From Ovis canadensis (Eukaryota > Chordata > Mammalia > Artiodactyla > Bovidae): a DNA stretch of 64,000 nt. Below are positions 22,011 to 32,815 of the stretch, piece by piece; position 1 is the first letter of the stretch, and each line of letters begins with the position of its first letter. The stretch spans positions 7,276,501 through 7,340,500 of the forward strand of contig NC_091247.1 of assembly GCF_042477335.2 (NCBI RefSeq). Direction: 5' to 3'. The notes under the pieces were generated by a model. It was not told the origin of the DNA. It was given only the letters and a program-made list of their open reading frames with translations, and did no database searches. Position numbers and translations under genes: made by a program.

Positions 22011-22910
22011 CCAAAGGGATGAGGCCAGACACAACTGTGATCCCCAGTGATGGGGACAGACAGCCAGAACCTACAAGAGGTGACGTCAGTTTCCCCAAGG
22101 TCTCAGGGAAAAATTCAACAGGAAGTTCCTAGGACCCAACCCCAGGTCTTTCTGCCTCCAGAGTAGTTGCCTCCTTCCAGAAGGAGCTAGCCATTGAGGG
22201 TGAGAGAAGGATAGAAGGAGAGACCGACATCAGTGTGAACCCAGCCCACGGAATGGGCTTGTTCAGCAGAGATGCTCAGAGCCACGGAGACAAACAAAAA
22301 TGAATGATTCTGATGGGGACATCAAGAAAGGCTTCCTGGAGGAAGTGGCATTAAAAGGGGACATTTTAAAGGGGTGGGAACAGGGAAGGGATTGTAGTCC
22401 CGGCCTGAAGAGCCACGAGAGGGCAGGACACTTGCTCCACCGTGCTCTCTGAGTATGGGGGAGGCCAACAGTGGAAGCAGCCCACTCATGACCCATCAGA
22501 TGATGTGCCCCTCAGAGTCTTCCTCAGAACTTAGCACAGGCTAGGGATCAGGGGAGGGAGGGTGGCTTGATGAGGTCTAGCTGGGTCCCAGAACATCTTG
22601 GGGTGAGCAGGGAATGAAGGCAGGAGTTTTTGCCCAATCCCAGCATGGCATACAAGGCAGCATCCTCCCTGATGGGCTCTTACTTTTTCCTGCCTCTCTC
22701 ATCTCTGACATCCCCCACCCCCACCCAAAAATCCCCAGCTGCCCCTGGGCTGCAGGAAGTGCTGGCTGGCAGCGGAGGCCAGAGGGAAGTCTGGGGTCAT
22801 TAGACTCACCACTCCAGAGTGCCTGTGTGATCTTACCCTCCCTCCATACATTCTGCATATTTAACAAGCCCTCGTGTGGTCCTGAGGCACAGCCAGGTTT
22901 GAGAACCATT
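22011..22910. other. Intergenic, nothing firm
   Basis: No gene recognised. CAGGTTTGAGAACCATTGAC near 22,892 resembles the end of a MER5-type transposon. Confidence 0.4.
22081..22088. promoter_or_regulatory. Perfect CRE palindrome
   Basis: TGACGTCA, the CREB/ATF core, in unique-looking intergenic sequence. It is a single site with no promoter context. Confidence 0.25.
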
Positions 22911-22914
22911 GACT

Positions 22915-22960
22915 TAACCTGCTCGAGTCTCAGTTTCCTTATCTAGAAAATGGGCCAATA
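22915..22960 (+). repeat. MIR fragment
   Basis: GTCTCAGTTTCCTTATCTAG and AAAATGGGCC. Confidence 0.65.
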
Positions 22961-22999
22961 CATGTCCCACTCCCATAGCCCAGCTATAGAGACAGTGAG

Positions 23000-24340
23000 A
23001 TGGTGGGCAGGAATGTTTAGCAGAGGGGAAGAGCCCTGCAGGTAGGTGCTGGTCACTGGCCTTCCACACATTCGACTAGTAACCGACCACAGCGATGGTC
23101 CCGACCTCCGCCATAGCCCAGACAGTGGCCCAGAATCTGTGCAAGAAGTGAAAGCGTCATTTTATTTGTGAAAAATTCATTGTGACCAAGTAGTTATTCA
23201 ATACCTCCCAGATCGTTTTTTTTTTTTAATGCAAATTTTATCAACAAAGAGAAGAGCCTAGTGCAGTAATTAGCGGAAGGGAAAGCAGAAAAGTGAATAA
23301 AATTGAAAACCAAATCAGCCTCTTCTACCCACTCCCACACATCCCCAGCAGGAGCCAAATATTAATTAATTGCTTCTTCCACTTGGACCCCCTGTTTGCA
23401 GGATTCATTCTTATTTGTTATAACAAACACTGCAGGAGCCAACCAACAAAGCCCATCCATCCCTTCAGAGGAAGAGAGAGAACCCAGTCACCAACAGGAC
23501 AGACACCAGGGTGGGCTGGACCTTGCAGAGTTCTCTCTTAAAACAAATGTACCCGAATTCCAGTCATTTGTATATGATACCAAGGAGCGGGGGTAGGGCA
23601 GGGCATTTGATGACTTTTACCTGGAATACAAGCATTCACAGGTGTTTGGAGCTATCAAAAATTTTCATTCTTGAAAATAATAATCCCACAGGACATTTAA
23701 ATAATAATCATGGTATGCAGGCACAGAGATCATTTCAACAAATTCCAAAGTCAAACGCATTCGCCACACAGTGAAATAAAATTAAATTAATAGCTATAGA
23801 AGGTTCTTTTAATCGAACTTGGTGGAAATTTGAATATTTTTTTCCAAGTTAACTCTTGAGATAAACAGGGAATTTGAAAGAGTACATCCTACTTCGATGT
23901 TTCATACTATTTGAACATTAAATACAATGAGAGTGTTGAACACTAAAACTTACAGGGTGCAGCCAAAGCAATACTCAAAGGAAAATTCATCTCCATAAAT
24001 ATACCTAAAAGATATTACGTCCCTAAGAAAGAGATTCTTTTAGCAGAAAGTTGGCTTACCCATCAAACAGCCCTCAATAAGAGGAAAAACTTCTATCTAG
24101 TTGCCTTTCTAAGGTTCCTTAAAGCTCCTACAAAGGACAGATTTCAAATACACAGTTTTCTTTCCATTTCCGAACTTGAGATGTATGGTGATGAAATTCC
24201 AAGAACAGCACAGATGCATCAGTATATACTGGGTTCACTATTTTTACACATAGAGAAAACAAGCTAGAGAAAGTCTGTAATGCCTACACAGAACCCTCAA
24301 CCCTGGTTGTCTTCTCTTTACTGGATTTTTTACCAGAAGC
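23000..24340. other. Repeat-poor AT-rich block, candidate non-coding regulatory DNA
   Basis: Unlike its surroundings this stretch lacks SINEs, MIR and L2. It holds homeodomain-type ATTA clusters (ATTAATTAATTGC near 23,362; AAATTAAATTAATAGC near 23,779). A short L1 ORF2-like segment lies near 23,935-24,020 (AAAACTTACAGGGTGCAGCC). Confidence 0.4.
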
Positions 24341-24367
24341 CTCCAGATAAGCAGTGGACTGGGAGTA

Positions 24368-24569
24368 TCAGTTCAGTTCAGTTCAGTTGCTCAGTCACGT
24401 CCAGCTCTTTGTGACCCCATGGACTGCAGCATGCCAGGCTTCCCTGGTCCATTACCAACTCCTGGAGCTTACTCAAACTCATGTCCATCGAGTTGGTGAT
24501 GCCATCCAACCATCTCATCCTTTGTCATCCCCTTCTCCTCCCACCTTCAATCTTTCCCAGCATCAGGGT
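24368..24569 (-). repeat. BovB 3' end fragment
   Basis: AGTTCAGTTCAGTTGCTCAG to CTTTCCCAGCATCAGGG. Confidence 0.88.
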
Positions 24570-24584
24570 ATAAAAAGACCAAAA

Positions 24585-24712
24585 TTCTAGACCCTGGCTC
24601 TTCCATTCATTAGCTGCGTGGCCTTAATGAAATCACTGAACACTTATGTAGTAGTCAGCTTTTGCCATAATGATGCTGTTTAACAAACAGCCTCAAACTC
24701 TCAGAAACTTCC
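24585..24712. repeat. MIR trace plus start of an LTR-like element
   Basis: CCTGGCTCTTCCATTCATTA is MIR. AGTAGTCAGCTTTTGCCATA begins the same LTR-like family as at 4,320. It is cut by BovB at 24713 and seems to resume after 25,822. Confidence 0.5.
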
Positions 24713-25822
24713 TCAGTTCAGTAGCTCAGTCATGTCCAACTCTTTGTGACCCAATGGACTGCAGCACGCCAGGCCACCAACTCCTGGAGCTTGCTCAAAC
24801 TCATGTCCATCGAGTCAGTGATGCCATCCAACCATCTCGTCCTCTGTCGTCCCCTTCTACTGCTGACTTCAATCTTTTGCAGCATTAGGGTCTTTTCCAG
24901 TGAGTCAGTTCTTCACATCAGGTGGCCAAAGTATTGGAGCTTCAGCTTCAGCATCAGTCCTTTCAATGAATATTCAGGACTGATCTCCTTTAGGATTGAC
25001 TGGTCTGATCTCCTTGCAGTCCAAGGGACTCTCAAGAGTCTTCTTCAACACCACAGTTCAGAAGCATCAATTCTTTGGCGTTCAGCTTTCTTTATAGTCC
25101 AACTCTCACATCCATACATGACTTACTGGAAAAACTATAGCTTTGACTAGATGGATCTTTGTCGGCAAAGTAATGTCTCTGCTTTTTAATGTGCTGTCTA
25201 GGTTTGTCATAGCTTTTCTTCCAAGAAGCAAGTGTCTTTTAATTTCATGGCTGCAGTCACCATCTGCAGTGATTTTGGAGCCCAAGAAAAGAAAGTCTGT
25301 CACTGTTTCCATTGTTTCTCCATTTGCCATGAAGTGATGGGACCAGATGCCATGTTCTTAGTTTTTTGAATGCTGAGTTTTAAGCCAGCTTTCAGTCTCC
25401 TCTTTCACTTACATCAAGAGGCTCCTCAGTTCCTATTCACTTTCTGCCATGAGAGTGGTGTTATCTGTATACATGAGGCTATTGTTATTTCTCCTGGAAA
25501 TCTTGATTCCATCTGTGCTTCATCCAGCCTGGCATTTCGCATGATATACTCTGCATGTAAGTTAAATAAGCAGGGTGACAATATACAGCCTCCTTTCCCA
25601 ATTTGGAAACAGCTCATTGTTCCATGTCCAGTTCTAACTGTTGCTTCTTGATCTGCATACAGGTTTTTCAGGAGGCAGGTAAGGTGGGCTGGTATTCTCA
25701 TCTTTTTAAGAATTTTCCAGTTTGTTGTGATCGACACAGTCAAAGGCTTTGGTGTAGTCAATAAAGCAGAAGTAGATGTTTTTCTGGAACTTTCTTGCTT
25801 TTTCTATGATCCAATGGATGCC
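24713..25822 (-). mobile_element. BovB LINE, antisense, 5'-truncated
   Basis: It runs from the tail TCAGTTCAGTAGCTCAGTC through TGGTTTTTCC-type 3' sequence to CTTTTTCTATGATCCAATGG in the reverse transcriptase. The frame is broken in several places, so it is inactive. Confidence 0.9.
25426..25761 (-). pseudogene. BovB reverse transcriptase remnant
   Basis: KNLYADQEATVRTGHGTM and SPCLFNLHAEYIMRNARL are RTE reverse transcriptase. The YADD motif is lost after a frameshift. Confidence 0.85.
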
Positions 25823-26200
25823 TACACAAACATTTATTCTCACTGGTCTGTAGGTTGACTGCAGTTGGCTGGACTCAACTATGTAGTTCTGTTTCAGGCT
25901 GTGGATCCCTTGAATTTGGCTCCAGACTATGAGCTGGGCTCATGCATCCCATGAGTCTCCATATTCTTTTTGTGATCAGAATCTAAATGGGATATATTTT
26001 GTTGTGACAGATCACAAACATGCAAGATGTAGGGCGGTAGCATGCACTATCTCCCAAGGCCTCCTCTTCAGAGGCATACCATCTCTTCTTCCCACAGTCC
26101 AAAGTAAGTCACGTGGCCAATGCCACAGTCAGTGGGTCAGGAAAAATGATTCTACCTCAAGGAGAAGGGTAGTGAAGAACTGCTGAACAATAATCCAGTC
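25823..26200 (-). repeat. LTR-like element, continuation
   Basis: TTTATTCTCACTGGTCTGTA, GGTTGACTGCAGTTGGCTGG and AAAGTAAGTCACGTGGCCAA continue the antisense LTR-like family interrupted at 24713. Confidence 0.45.
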
Positions 26201-26249
26201 TCTTCTACTTTCTTAGCTTCAACTTTCTTGTCTGTGAAAGGTAGTTGAT

Positions 26250-26420
26250 GGAAATTCCTGGGTTTGATCCCTGGGTTGGGAAGAACCCCTGGAGGAGGGC
26301 ATGGCAGCCTACTCCAGTATTCTTGCCTAGAGAATCCCCATGGACAGAGAGGAACCTGGTGAGCTACTGTCCATAGGGTTGGGAAGAGTCGAACATGCCT
26401 GAGCAACTAAGCACAGCACA
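26250..26420 (+). repeat. Bov-tA fragment
   Basis: TTTGATCCCTGGGTTGGGAA and CTACTCCAGTATTCTTGCC, tail GAGCAACTAAGCACAGC. Confidence 0.85.
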
Positions 26421-26424
26421 GAAA

Positions 26425-26560
26425 AGCCTGGGTCTCTTCATCTGTAGATTGGGGATGATACAAGCTGCCTGAAAATCCTATGGTGTATGAAAGTCCTATG
26501 GTGTGAACCAGCAAGTGCAGGGCCTCATACGTACTCAGTTCTCAGTAAATGATGGTTCCC
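26425..26560 (+). repeat. MIR with a small internal duplication
   Basis: TCTTCATCTGTAGATTGGGG and CTCAGTTCTCAGTAAATGA; CCTATGGTGTATGAA is followed by CCTATGGTGTGAACC. Confidence 0.6.
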
Positions 26561-27054
26561 ATCCCTTCTCCATGACTGTGAAATACCAAACAGGCCGCCT
26601 TTATCAACACGGGGTCAGAACTAGTAACTAAATGCAGGGTGACAGGGCAAGTTGTATGAAGTGCCTTATAAATGTTAGTTAGTCCAATGAGGAAAACATC
26701 CAGACTTTGGCAAATCTAAGATGTTATCAAAGGCAAGACAGAAATCTCAAGGGTGTTAGATTGAAGTCAGGAGACAGGCAGGGTGGGGAGTGGGTGCCTT
26801 CGAATAGATTAAACTCGGTGTTTGGTACTACAGGTGAGAAATCAAGCTATGGTTCCAAGGAATTCAATGGTGCCTGCTTCTATTACCTTGAAATTGCCTC
26901 ATCTCCCTGAGTATATTGGATCCCCTGGAGAATAACCGTCCTTTCTCTTTCCCTAGTGCCCTGAAATGGCAGATATCCCACACATATCTGTTAAAGAGTG
27001 AATCAGTCTCTCCTTCCATGCGTCAGAGAATCAATGAACAAGTCAGCAATGAAT
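26561..27054. other. Intergenic, nothing firm
   Basis: No gene; a MIR end (GCCTTATAAATGTTAGTTAG) near 26,665. Confidence 0.45.
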
Positions 27055-27064
27055 GACACTTGTT

Positions 27065-27372
27065 TTCTTTTTAATAATTTTATTTATTTATTTTGGCTGT
27101 GCTGGGTCTTTTCTCTAGTTGCAGAGAGTGAGGGGCTACTCTGTAGTTGCGGTGCATGAGCTGCTCATCGTGGCGGCTTCTCTTGTTGGGAGTGCTGGCT
27201 CTAGGGCCCGGGGGCTTCAGCAGTTGCAGTTCCCAGGCTCTAGGGCACAGGCTCAATAATTGCAGCGCACGGGCTCAGCTGTTCCCAAGGCGGGCGGGAT
27301 CTTCCTGGATAAGGGATCAAACTCATGTCTCCTGCAGGCAGATTCTTTACCATTGAGCCACCAGGGAAGCCC
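27065..27372 (-). mobile_element. Full-length CHR-type SINE
   Basis: TTTTGGCTGTGCTGGGTCTT to GCCACCAGGGAAGCCC, with a perfect 10-base duplication GACACTTGTT at 27055-27064 and 27373-27382. Confidence 0.9.
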
Positions 27373-27474
27373 GACACTTGTTAATTAAAAAAAAAAAAAA
27401 ACTATGTTCACCACTAGGAAAGGACAAGATTGATTAAAACTCTTTCTTTTCTTTTCAAGAGGGATTTCCATGCT

Positions 27475-27702
27475 AGTTCAGTTGCTCAGTCATGTCCGAC
27501 TCTTTGCGACCCCATGGACTGCAGCATGCCAGGCCTCCCTGTCCATCACCAACTCCCAGAGCTTGCTCAAACTCATATCCAGCGAGTCAGTGATGCCATC
27601 CAACCATCTCATCCTCTGTCATCCCCTTCTCCTCCCGCCTTCAATCTTCCCAGCATCAGGGTCTTTTCCAATGAGTCAGTCCTTCACATCAGGTGGCCAA
27701 AA
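27475..27702 (-). repeat. BovB 3' end fragment
   Basis: AGTTCAGTTGCTCAGTCATG to TTCACATCAGGTGGCC. Confidence 0.88.
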
Positions 27703-27882
27703 TGGACATTTTAAAAGATTTTTGTCCACATCTGATCCATGCAAAGCTAAAACAATTGTTCACCAAGATCCTTTCACACAGACAATATTTATTCATGGAA
27801 CAGATAGAAATTGGTCACCTATTATGTTAGGGACTAAACAAGGTACCAAGTACAGAGAGTTGCTTGTGGGCTCTGCCCATAA

Positions 27883-28415
27883 GGGGCTTCCCTGTGGCTC
27901 AGTGGTAAAGAACCCGCCTGCCAATGCAGGAGACATGGGTTTGATACCTGATCCGAGAGGATCCCACATGCCACAGAGCAGCTAAACCTATGTACCACAA
28001 CTGCTGGGCCTGTGCTCTAGAGCCCGGGAGCCACAGCTACTGAGCCCAGGCACCCTAGAGCCCGTGGGTACTAAGTAGGAGTCCAACTTTTTGAGACCGC
28101 ATGGACTATATCCCACCAGGCTCCTCTGCTCATGGGATTCTCCAGGCCAGAATACTGGAGCGGGTTGCCATGCCCTCCTCCAGGGGATCTTCCCCACCCA
28201 GGGATCGAACCCACGTCTCTTACGTTTCCTGCCAGGCAGGTTCTTTACCACTAGCGCCACCTGAGAAGCCCCCCTAGAGCCCATGCTCTGCAACAAAAGA
28301 AAGCCTCCTTTACATCGCTCTGCAATGAGAAGCCCCTGCACCGCGACTAGAGAAGAGTCTACGCAGCAACGAAGACCCAGCACAGCCAATAAGTCAATAC
28401 GTAATACAAAATTAT
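27883..28415 (+). mobile_element. CHR-type SINE split by a Bov-tA
   Basis: GGCTTCCCTGTGGCTCAGTG opens the element. It breaks after the CACCCTAGAGCCCGTG motif and resumes with CCCTAGAGCCCATGCTCTGC, ending near ATACGTAATACAAAAT. Confidence 0.85.
28067..28271 (-). mobile_element. Bov-tA inserted in the CHR SINE
   Basis: It is bounded by CCCTAGAGCCC[G/A]TG at 28053-28066 and 28272-28285, a 14-base duplication with one mismatch. Confidence 0.88.
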
Positions 28416-28749
28416 CTTTTAAAAGAGAAATGAATGGAACTAATGACGTCCTCACTGCCCAGGAGGAAAACCAGGCACTGAGGACAGATCCTGCCACGAG
28501 GAGACTGCACGAAGGGCAGATGAGGCGCTAGCCTCGCTGTCCGGAGAGGATCAGTAATGGGGCGAACCACCCTCCCAGCCCTGAGTGCTACAAACCGGTG
28601 AAATCAGGCCGCAAAGATGAACCAGCCCTGCACCAGAGGTTCACAAGTTCCCAAGGACAGTCACCAGCCTCAGCTCTCAGAGTCCTGGAGGCCACCTTCT
28701 TCCGGCCACGTGCATATCCAGGTGTCAAGGTTAAAAGAGCCAGCTCCGG

Positions 28750-28925
28750 AGGCATACCAGTCTAGATTGCAGTCAATTCACCTCTCTGAGCCTCAGCCTC
28801 CTCCTCTGTAAAGTGGACAGGATAACAGAAGGATCTTAGTCATAGATTCTATCATGAGGATTCAACGAGATGATTCACATCAAGAGCTTGGCGGCTAGTC
28901 CCAGTAAGCATTCAATAAACAGGCT
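28750..28925 (+). repeat. MIR
   Basis: CACCTCTCTGAGCCTCAGCC to AGTAAGCATTCAATAAACAG, near-complete 3' two thirds. Confidence 0.8.
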
Positions 28926-29167
28926 AAGAGGAGGACACTGGCAGCCACTACCAAGGACATAAGGCAGAGACCCACTTTGCTACATCCTGGGGTCAGTTCC
29001 GCAAAAAGATTCTGACCCTCCAGCGCTAACCACTCAGTTCACTCTCCAACCTGTGTGTCTCTCCCCACTTCCTCTTTCTCAGCCAGATTATTCCCAGCCC
29101 CTTTGAGCTCACAGGCTGGGGTCCTTCCCCCATTTCCACCCCTTTTGAAGCCAGAGTTGCCTTGAGC

Positions 29168-29168
<1 letters not shown>

Positions 29169-29206
<38 letters not shown>
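29169..29206 (+). repeat. (TG)19 microsatellite
   Basis: Uninterrupted and therefore likely polymorphic. Confidence 0.97.
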
Positions 29207-29208
<2 letters not shown>

Positions 29209-29289
29209 ATGGGGCAGGCGGTGTGGAGCCATGCGCTCTGGCCTCCCTCCCCACCACTCATTAGTGGAAGGACCCACACAGATACTTCT

Positions 29290-29345
29290 TGTTTCTGTAC
29301 CTCGGTCTCCTCATCTGTATGACAAAGGGAATGATGGGGCCCAAG
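29290..29345 (+). repeat. MIR fragment
   Basis: CCTCGGTCTCCTCATCTGTA. Confidence 0.6.
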
Positions 29346-29839
29346 GGGCTGGGTGGGTTTGCTAAGGACATGGATGCCGAGGGCCCTCCCGGGTGCCCTT
29401 TCACCAGCACAAAGTCCAGAACTGACATCCTATTTAGCCCCATGTTTTTAAAAATTTCTAAATAGAAAGGAGCTCAGGAGATGAATTGAGGACAGATCAT
29501 CAGTACTCACTGGGCTGTCTCCTTCACACTCTTTCTTCATACACACACGCTTGAGAAATGATTTTTTTTGTTGTTGTTTGAGAAATGCTCTCAAAACAAA
29601 ACCCAAAACTCTGCTCTGTTCCATGTAAGCAGCATTAAAAATTCACCAGTTGTGGGGAGCAGGAGGGACAGAAGCACAGCCTGAGCTCAGAACAGATTGC
29701 TGGAGAGTTCGGGCCTCTGAAGGAGGGACTTGGGCCTGGGGAAGACAAGGGATGGAGGGAGGGGGCTCGTGGAGGGGTGGGGGCTGGGGAGCTTGGGACC
29801 CTCTGCCCAGGGAGCCTTTGAGGCTGGTCAATTGCCCGC
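29346..29839. other. Intergenic, nothing recognised
   Basis: No gene; a G-rich stretch at about 29,740-29,800 contributes open frames by composition. Confidence 0.45.
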
Positions 29840-30060
29840 CACAAAGCCCTGTTTACTTCGTTATCACCCTCTTTGCAATCTTGTTTATTTATCTGCTTTC
29901 CTTTTGCTTGTTTCCCATCTGGTCTAGAATGTAAGTAAGGTCCTCGAGAGTGGGGTGGTTGTGGTTCTAGGAGTTGATGCAGAGCCTGGCGCACAGTGGG
30001 AACTTAACATTTATGAAAGAACAGAAATACGAAGTGAATGAAGGAGTAAACGGATGAATG
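29840..30060 (+). repeat. L2 3' end
   Basis: TGTTTCCCATCTGGTCTAGA, GCAGAGCCTGGCGCACAGTG and a GAATGAAGG tail. Confidence 0.6.
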
Positions 30061-30164
30061 GACAGAAGAGCCAGGACGAGGCACAGTCGGTCACGACGGA
30101 TGAGACAGTCTTTCTCTAGCTCAGATCAGGGCCTGGTACCCACAAACCGGCAGCAGCCTGGAGG

Positions 30165-30320
30165 TGTGTGGCCTCCGAGTTTCAGTTCTCTGGGCCTCAG
30201 TTTCCTCAACTGTGATATGGAGATTACTCTGCTACCCACCTCATTAGACTGTTTTGAGGATTAATGGGGAAAAAAATCCATGTTAAACGGAGTTCTGCGC
30301 CTGGCACAATGGTCTAGTTT
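30165..30320 (+). repeat. MIR
   Basis: CTGGGCCTCAGTTTCCTCAA to GTTCTGCGCCTGGCACAATG. Confidence 0.8.
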
Positions 30321-30694
30321 TAATCTCTGAGTGGGGATATGGAGGAGGCAGGTGGCACACACACCAGCTCCCACCAGTCAAATGAAAACAAACAAAAATT
30401 CTAAGATTCAGTTCCTAAGACCCAAGGAGCTTCTTACTCCTTAGAAATTCCCAGCTGAGGCCAGGGAGGGGACAAAGGTCTATACTAAGTGAGTTATAAA
30501 AACAACTCTGAGCCAGGAACCACTGAGGGGCCCCCCCCACCCACCAGTACACACACACACAGGACTGTCTGGGATTAACTCTACCCTGCCCAGCATGTTC
30601 CATTTCTGGCAAGATATTGAGAAAGAAGAAAAGAGGGAGGGGAGCAGCTCCCATTTCCTTTCATTACCAGTCTCCTCAACTCTTCAAACACTTC

Positions 30695-30870
30695 CCTGTC
30701 GTTTGATGCTCACAGTACCTCCTGGAGGAAGGTGACAAATGAGGAAACTGAGGCCCGAAAAGGCTGATGTGTATTTCCTGAGGGTTACAGGGCCAACCTG
30801 GGGCTAGAACCCGTTTCTCCCAACCTCCAGACCCCTTCTGTCTGCTTAACCAACCCAGATGTCCAAAGCA
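30695..30870 (-). repeat. MIR
   Basis: ATGAGGAAACTGAGGCCCGA and GGGCTAGAACCCGTTTCTCC. Confidence 0.8.
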
Positions 30871-31124
30871 CGGAGCAGACACTCCATCCTCATCCCAGGG
30901 GCAGCTACCCAGCAGGTTTGCCATAAAGGCTCCCAGCTGAGCCCTTGGCAGACATCACTAATCAACTGGGGCACCCGCCAAATCCCTTCCAACCCAGGGT
31001 TCCAGGCAGACACTACCAATCAATCAGAGTTGGCTAAGGGGATTAAAAGGATCCTCTCAGCCCTGCCCTGGGCAGACAGAGCTGTCTGGTGTTCCTTTAG
31101 CATGGCGCCTGCTCATTGGCCGGT

Positions 31125-31222
31125 ATCTGTTGCCATTCAGTCACTAAGTCGTGTCCGACTCTTTGAGGCCCCGTAGATGGCAGCAGGCCAAGCTTCCCTG
31201 TCCTTCACTATCTCAGTCCATG
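31125..31222 (-). repeat. BovB/Bov tail fragment
   Basis: TCACTAAGTCGTGTCCGACT and CCAAGCTTCCCTGTCCTTCA. Confidence 0.8.
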
Positions 31223-31228
31223 GTTATT

Positions 31229-31268
31229 GAGTGAGTGAATGAATGAGTGAGTGAGTGAACGAACAAAC
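31229..31268 (+). repeat. GAGT/GAAT tetranucleotide repeat
   Basis: Compound GAGT, GAAT and GAAC units at the junction with an L2/MIR tail. Confidence 0.85.
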
Positions 31269-31454
31269 GGGCACCCGACCTGTGCCAGGTGCTCGGGCAG
31301 AAGCCCCCAGGTGAGAGATCCCACCCACTCTGCATGCACATTCCTTTGGTAAGGACAGAATTCGTTCAAAAGCCAACGAATCCGAAACTCACAGCGGGGG
31401 TCTCCACTCCTCCCCTGCTGCTCGTGGTGTCCCCCACTTCCCCAGAGCCCTGGG

Positions 31455-31640
31455 ATCAGAGTCATTTTTCCTCCCTTGCTGGAGGATCCCAGTCAAGTCA
31501 CCCAAGCCCTCTGAGCCTCACATACTTCATCCATCAAATGCAGATGATAACCGAACCTGCCTCAAAGGTTGCTGTGGGGCTTCAAGGAGACCAGCACGGG
31601 AGGCAGCGGCTGGCAGAGAACAAGAGCTCCAAAAAACCAA
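31455..31640 (+). repeat. MIR
   Basis: CTCTGAGCCTCACATACTTC, AACCTGCCTCAAAGGTTGCT. Confidence 0.65.
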
Positions 31641-32145
31641 GCTGCTGTCAACCTTCCACATTACATTTAAGACCTTGAAGCCAGGAGCCATGATGTCTTC
31701 CTGGGCACTGAGCCTGTTGCCCTGGACCATGCTGGGCAAACACAGACAGGTCATTAACCTGTATGTGGGACAGTGACAGGATGCTGGGTCTTCAGGGCAG
31801 GAGGGGTGTTCCCCAGCTCTGGGACCCCAGCCAAGCTCCCCAGTGCCCATTAGCCACAGAACAACTTTCGTGGGGTGTAGCACCAGGCTCCGCATCCAAG
31901 CACCGTGGACTCTGAGCCTCAGAGAGGACTCAACAGTGACCCCGGCATTCAGCTGTGCCCCACGCTTTCTCTGCCACTGCCCACGGTGTCAATCTCAGTC
32001 CCCACGGAGTCACCCCTACTCCAAGCCTTGGAGACAGAGAGCTGGGGAAGCCAGAGGCTTGACTGGGAGATAGGACGTCTGGGTTCCAGTCCCATCTCTG
32101 GGGGACACACTCAGCGCATCCTTCCTCCTCTCTGGACCTCAGTTT

Positions 32146-32382
32146 GTGTGAGTGTGTGCTCACTCACTCAGTCACATCCGACTCTTTGCTACCTTGCCAG
32201 GCTCCTCTGTCCATGGGATTTTTCAGTTCAGAATACTGCACTGAATTGCCATTTCCTCCTCCAAGGGATCTTCCCAACCCAGGGATCGAACCTGCATCTC
32301 TCGCCATTGGCAGGAGAATTGGCAGGCAAATTCTGCATTGGCAGGCAAATTCTTTACCACTGAGCCACCTGGGAAGCCCTCA
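32146..32382 (-). mobile_element. Bov-tA inserted in MIR, with internal duplication
   Basis: Flanked by a perfect 11-base duplication GACCTCAGTTT (32135-32145 and 32383-32393), which is itself MIR core sequence. Inside, GGCAGGCAAATTCT occurs twice in tandem. Confidence 0.9.
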
Positions 32383-32484
32383 GACCTCAGTTTACCTACC
32401 TGAAATTACGGATGGGGGCAGCCCGATGCCTAGGACCCTTCCAATTCTAACAGTGTCTTCTGCATACTTGCACTTACTGATTGA

Positions 32485-32545
32485 TTGATTTCACAAATGT
32501 TTATTGAGTGCCTACTGCATACCAGACCCTGTGCTGAGCCTCAAG
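32485..32545 (-). repeat. MIR fragment
   Basis: AAATGTTTATTGAGTGCCTA, CTGCATACCAGACCCTGTGC. Confidence 0.65.
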
Positions 32546-32559
32546 CTGTTCTCTCTGCT

Positions 32560-32815
32560 AAAAGACCCCTCCCCATCCTCAGCCTCCCAGTCTCAGCTTC
32601 CTGCAGGAAGCCTTCTCCGGGCCAGCTTTGGGGACCCTCCCCTGCCCTCCTCCAGCCCCTTCCTTCCTATCCCAGACTTATCATTCTTCGTCATCCGGTC
32701 TGTTTATCTCCTCTGCTTCCCTCTGAGTTGTGGCCTCCTGAGGCCAGGATCACAACGTGTTCCCCCTCATCCATTTGCAGGGATTCCAGAGTAAGGTTCT
32801 AGAAACATCTCTCTG
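32560..32815 (+). repeat. L2
   Basis: TTCCTGCAGGAAGCCTTCTC to AGGCCAGGATCACAACGTG. Confidence 0.6.

Noticed and set aside
29026-29277. Frames containing His-Thr and Cys-Val runs
   Set aside because: They are translations of the TG microsatellite at 29,169-29,206.
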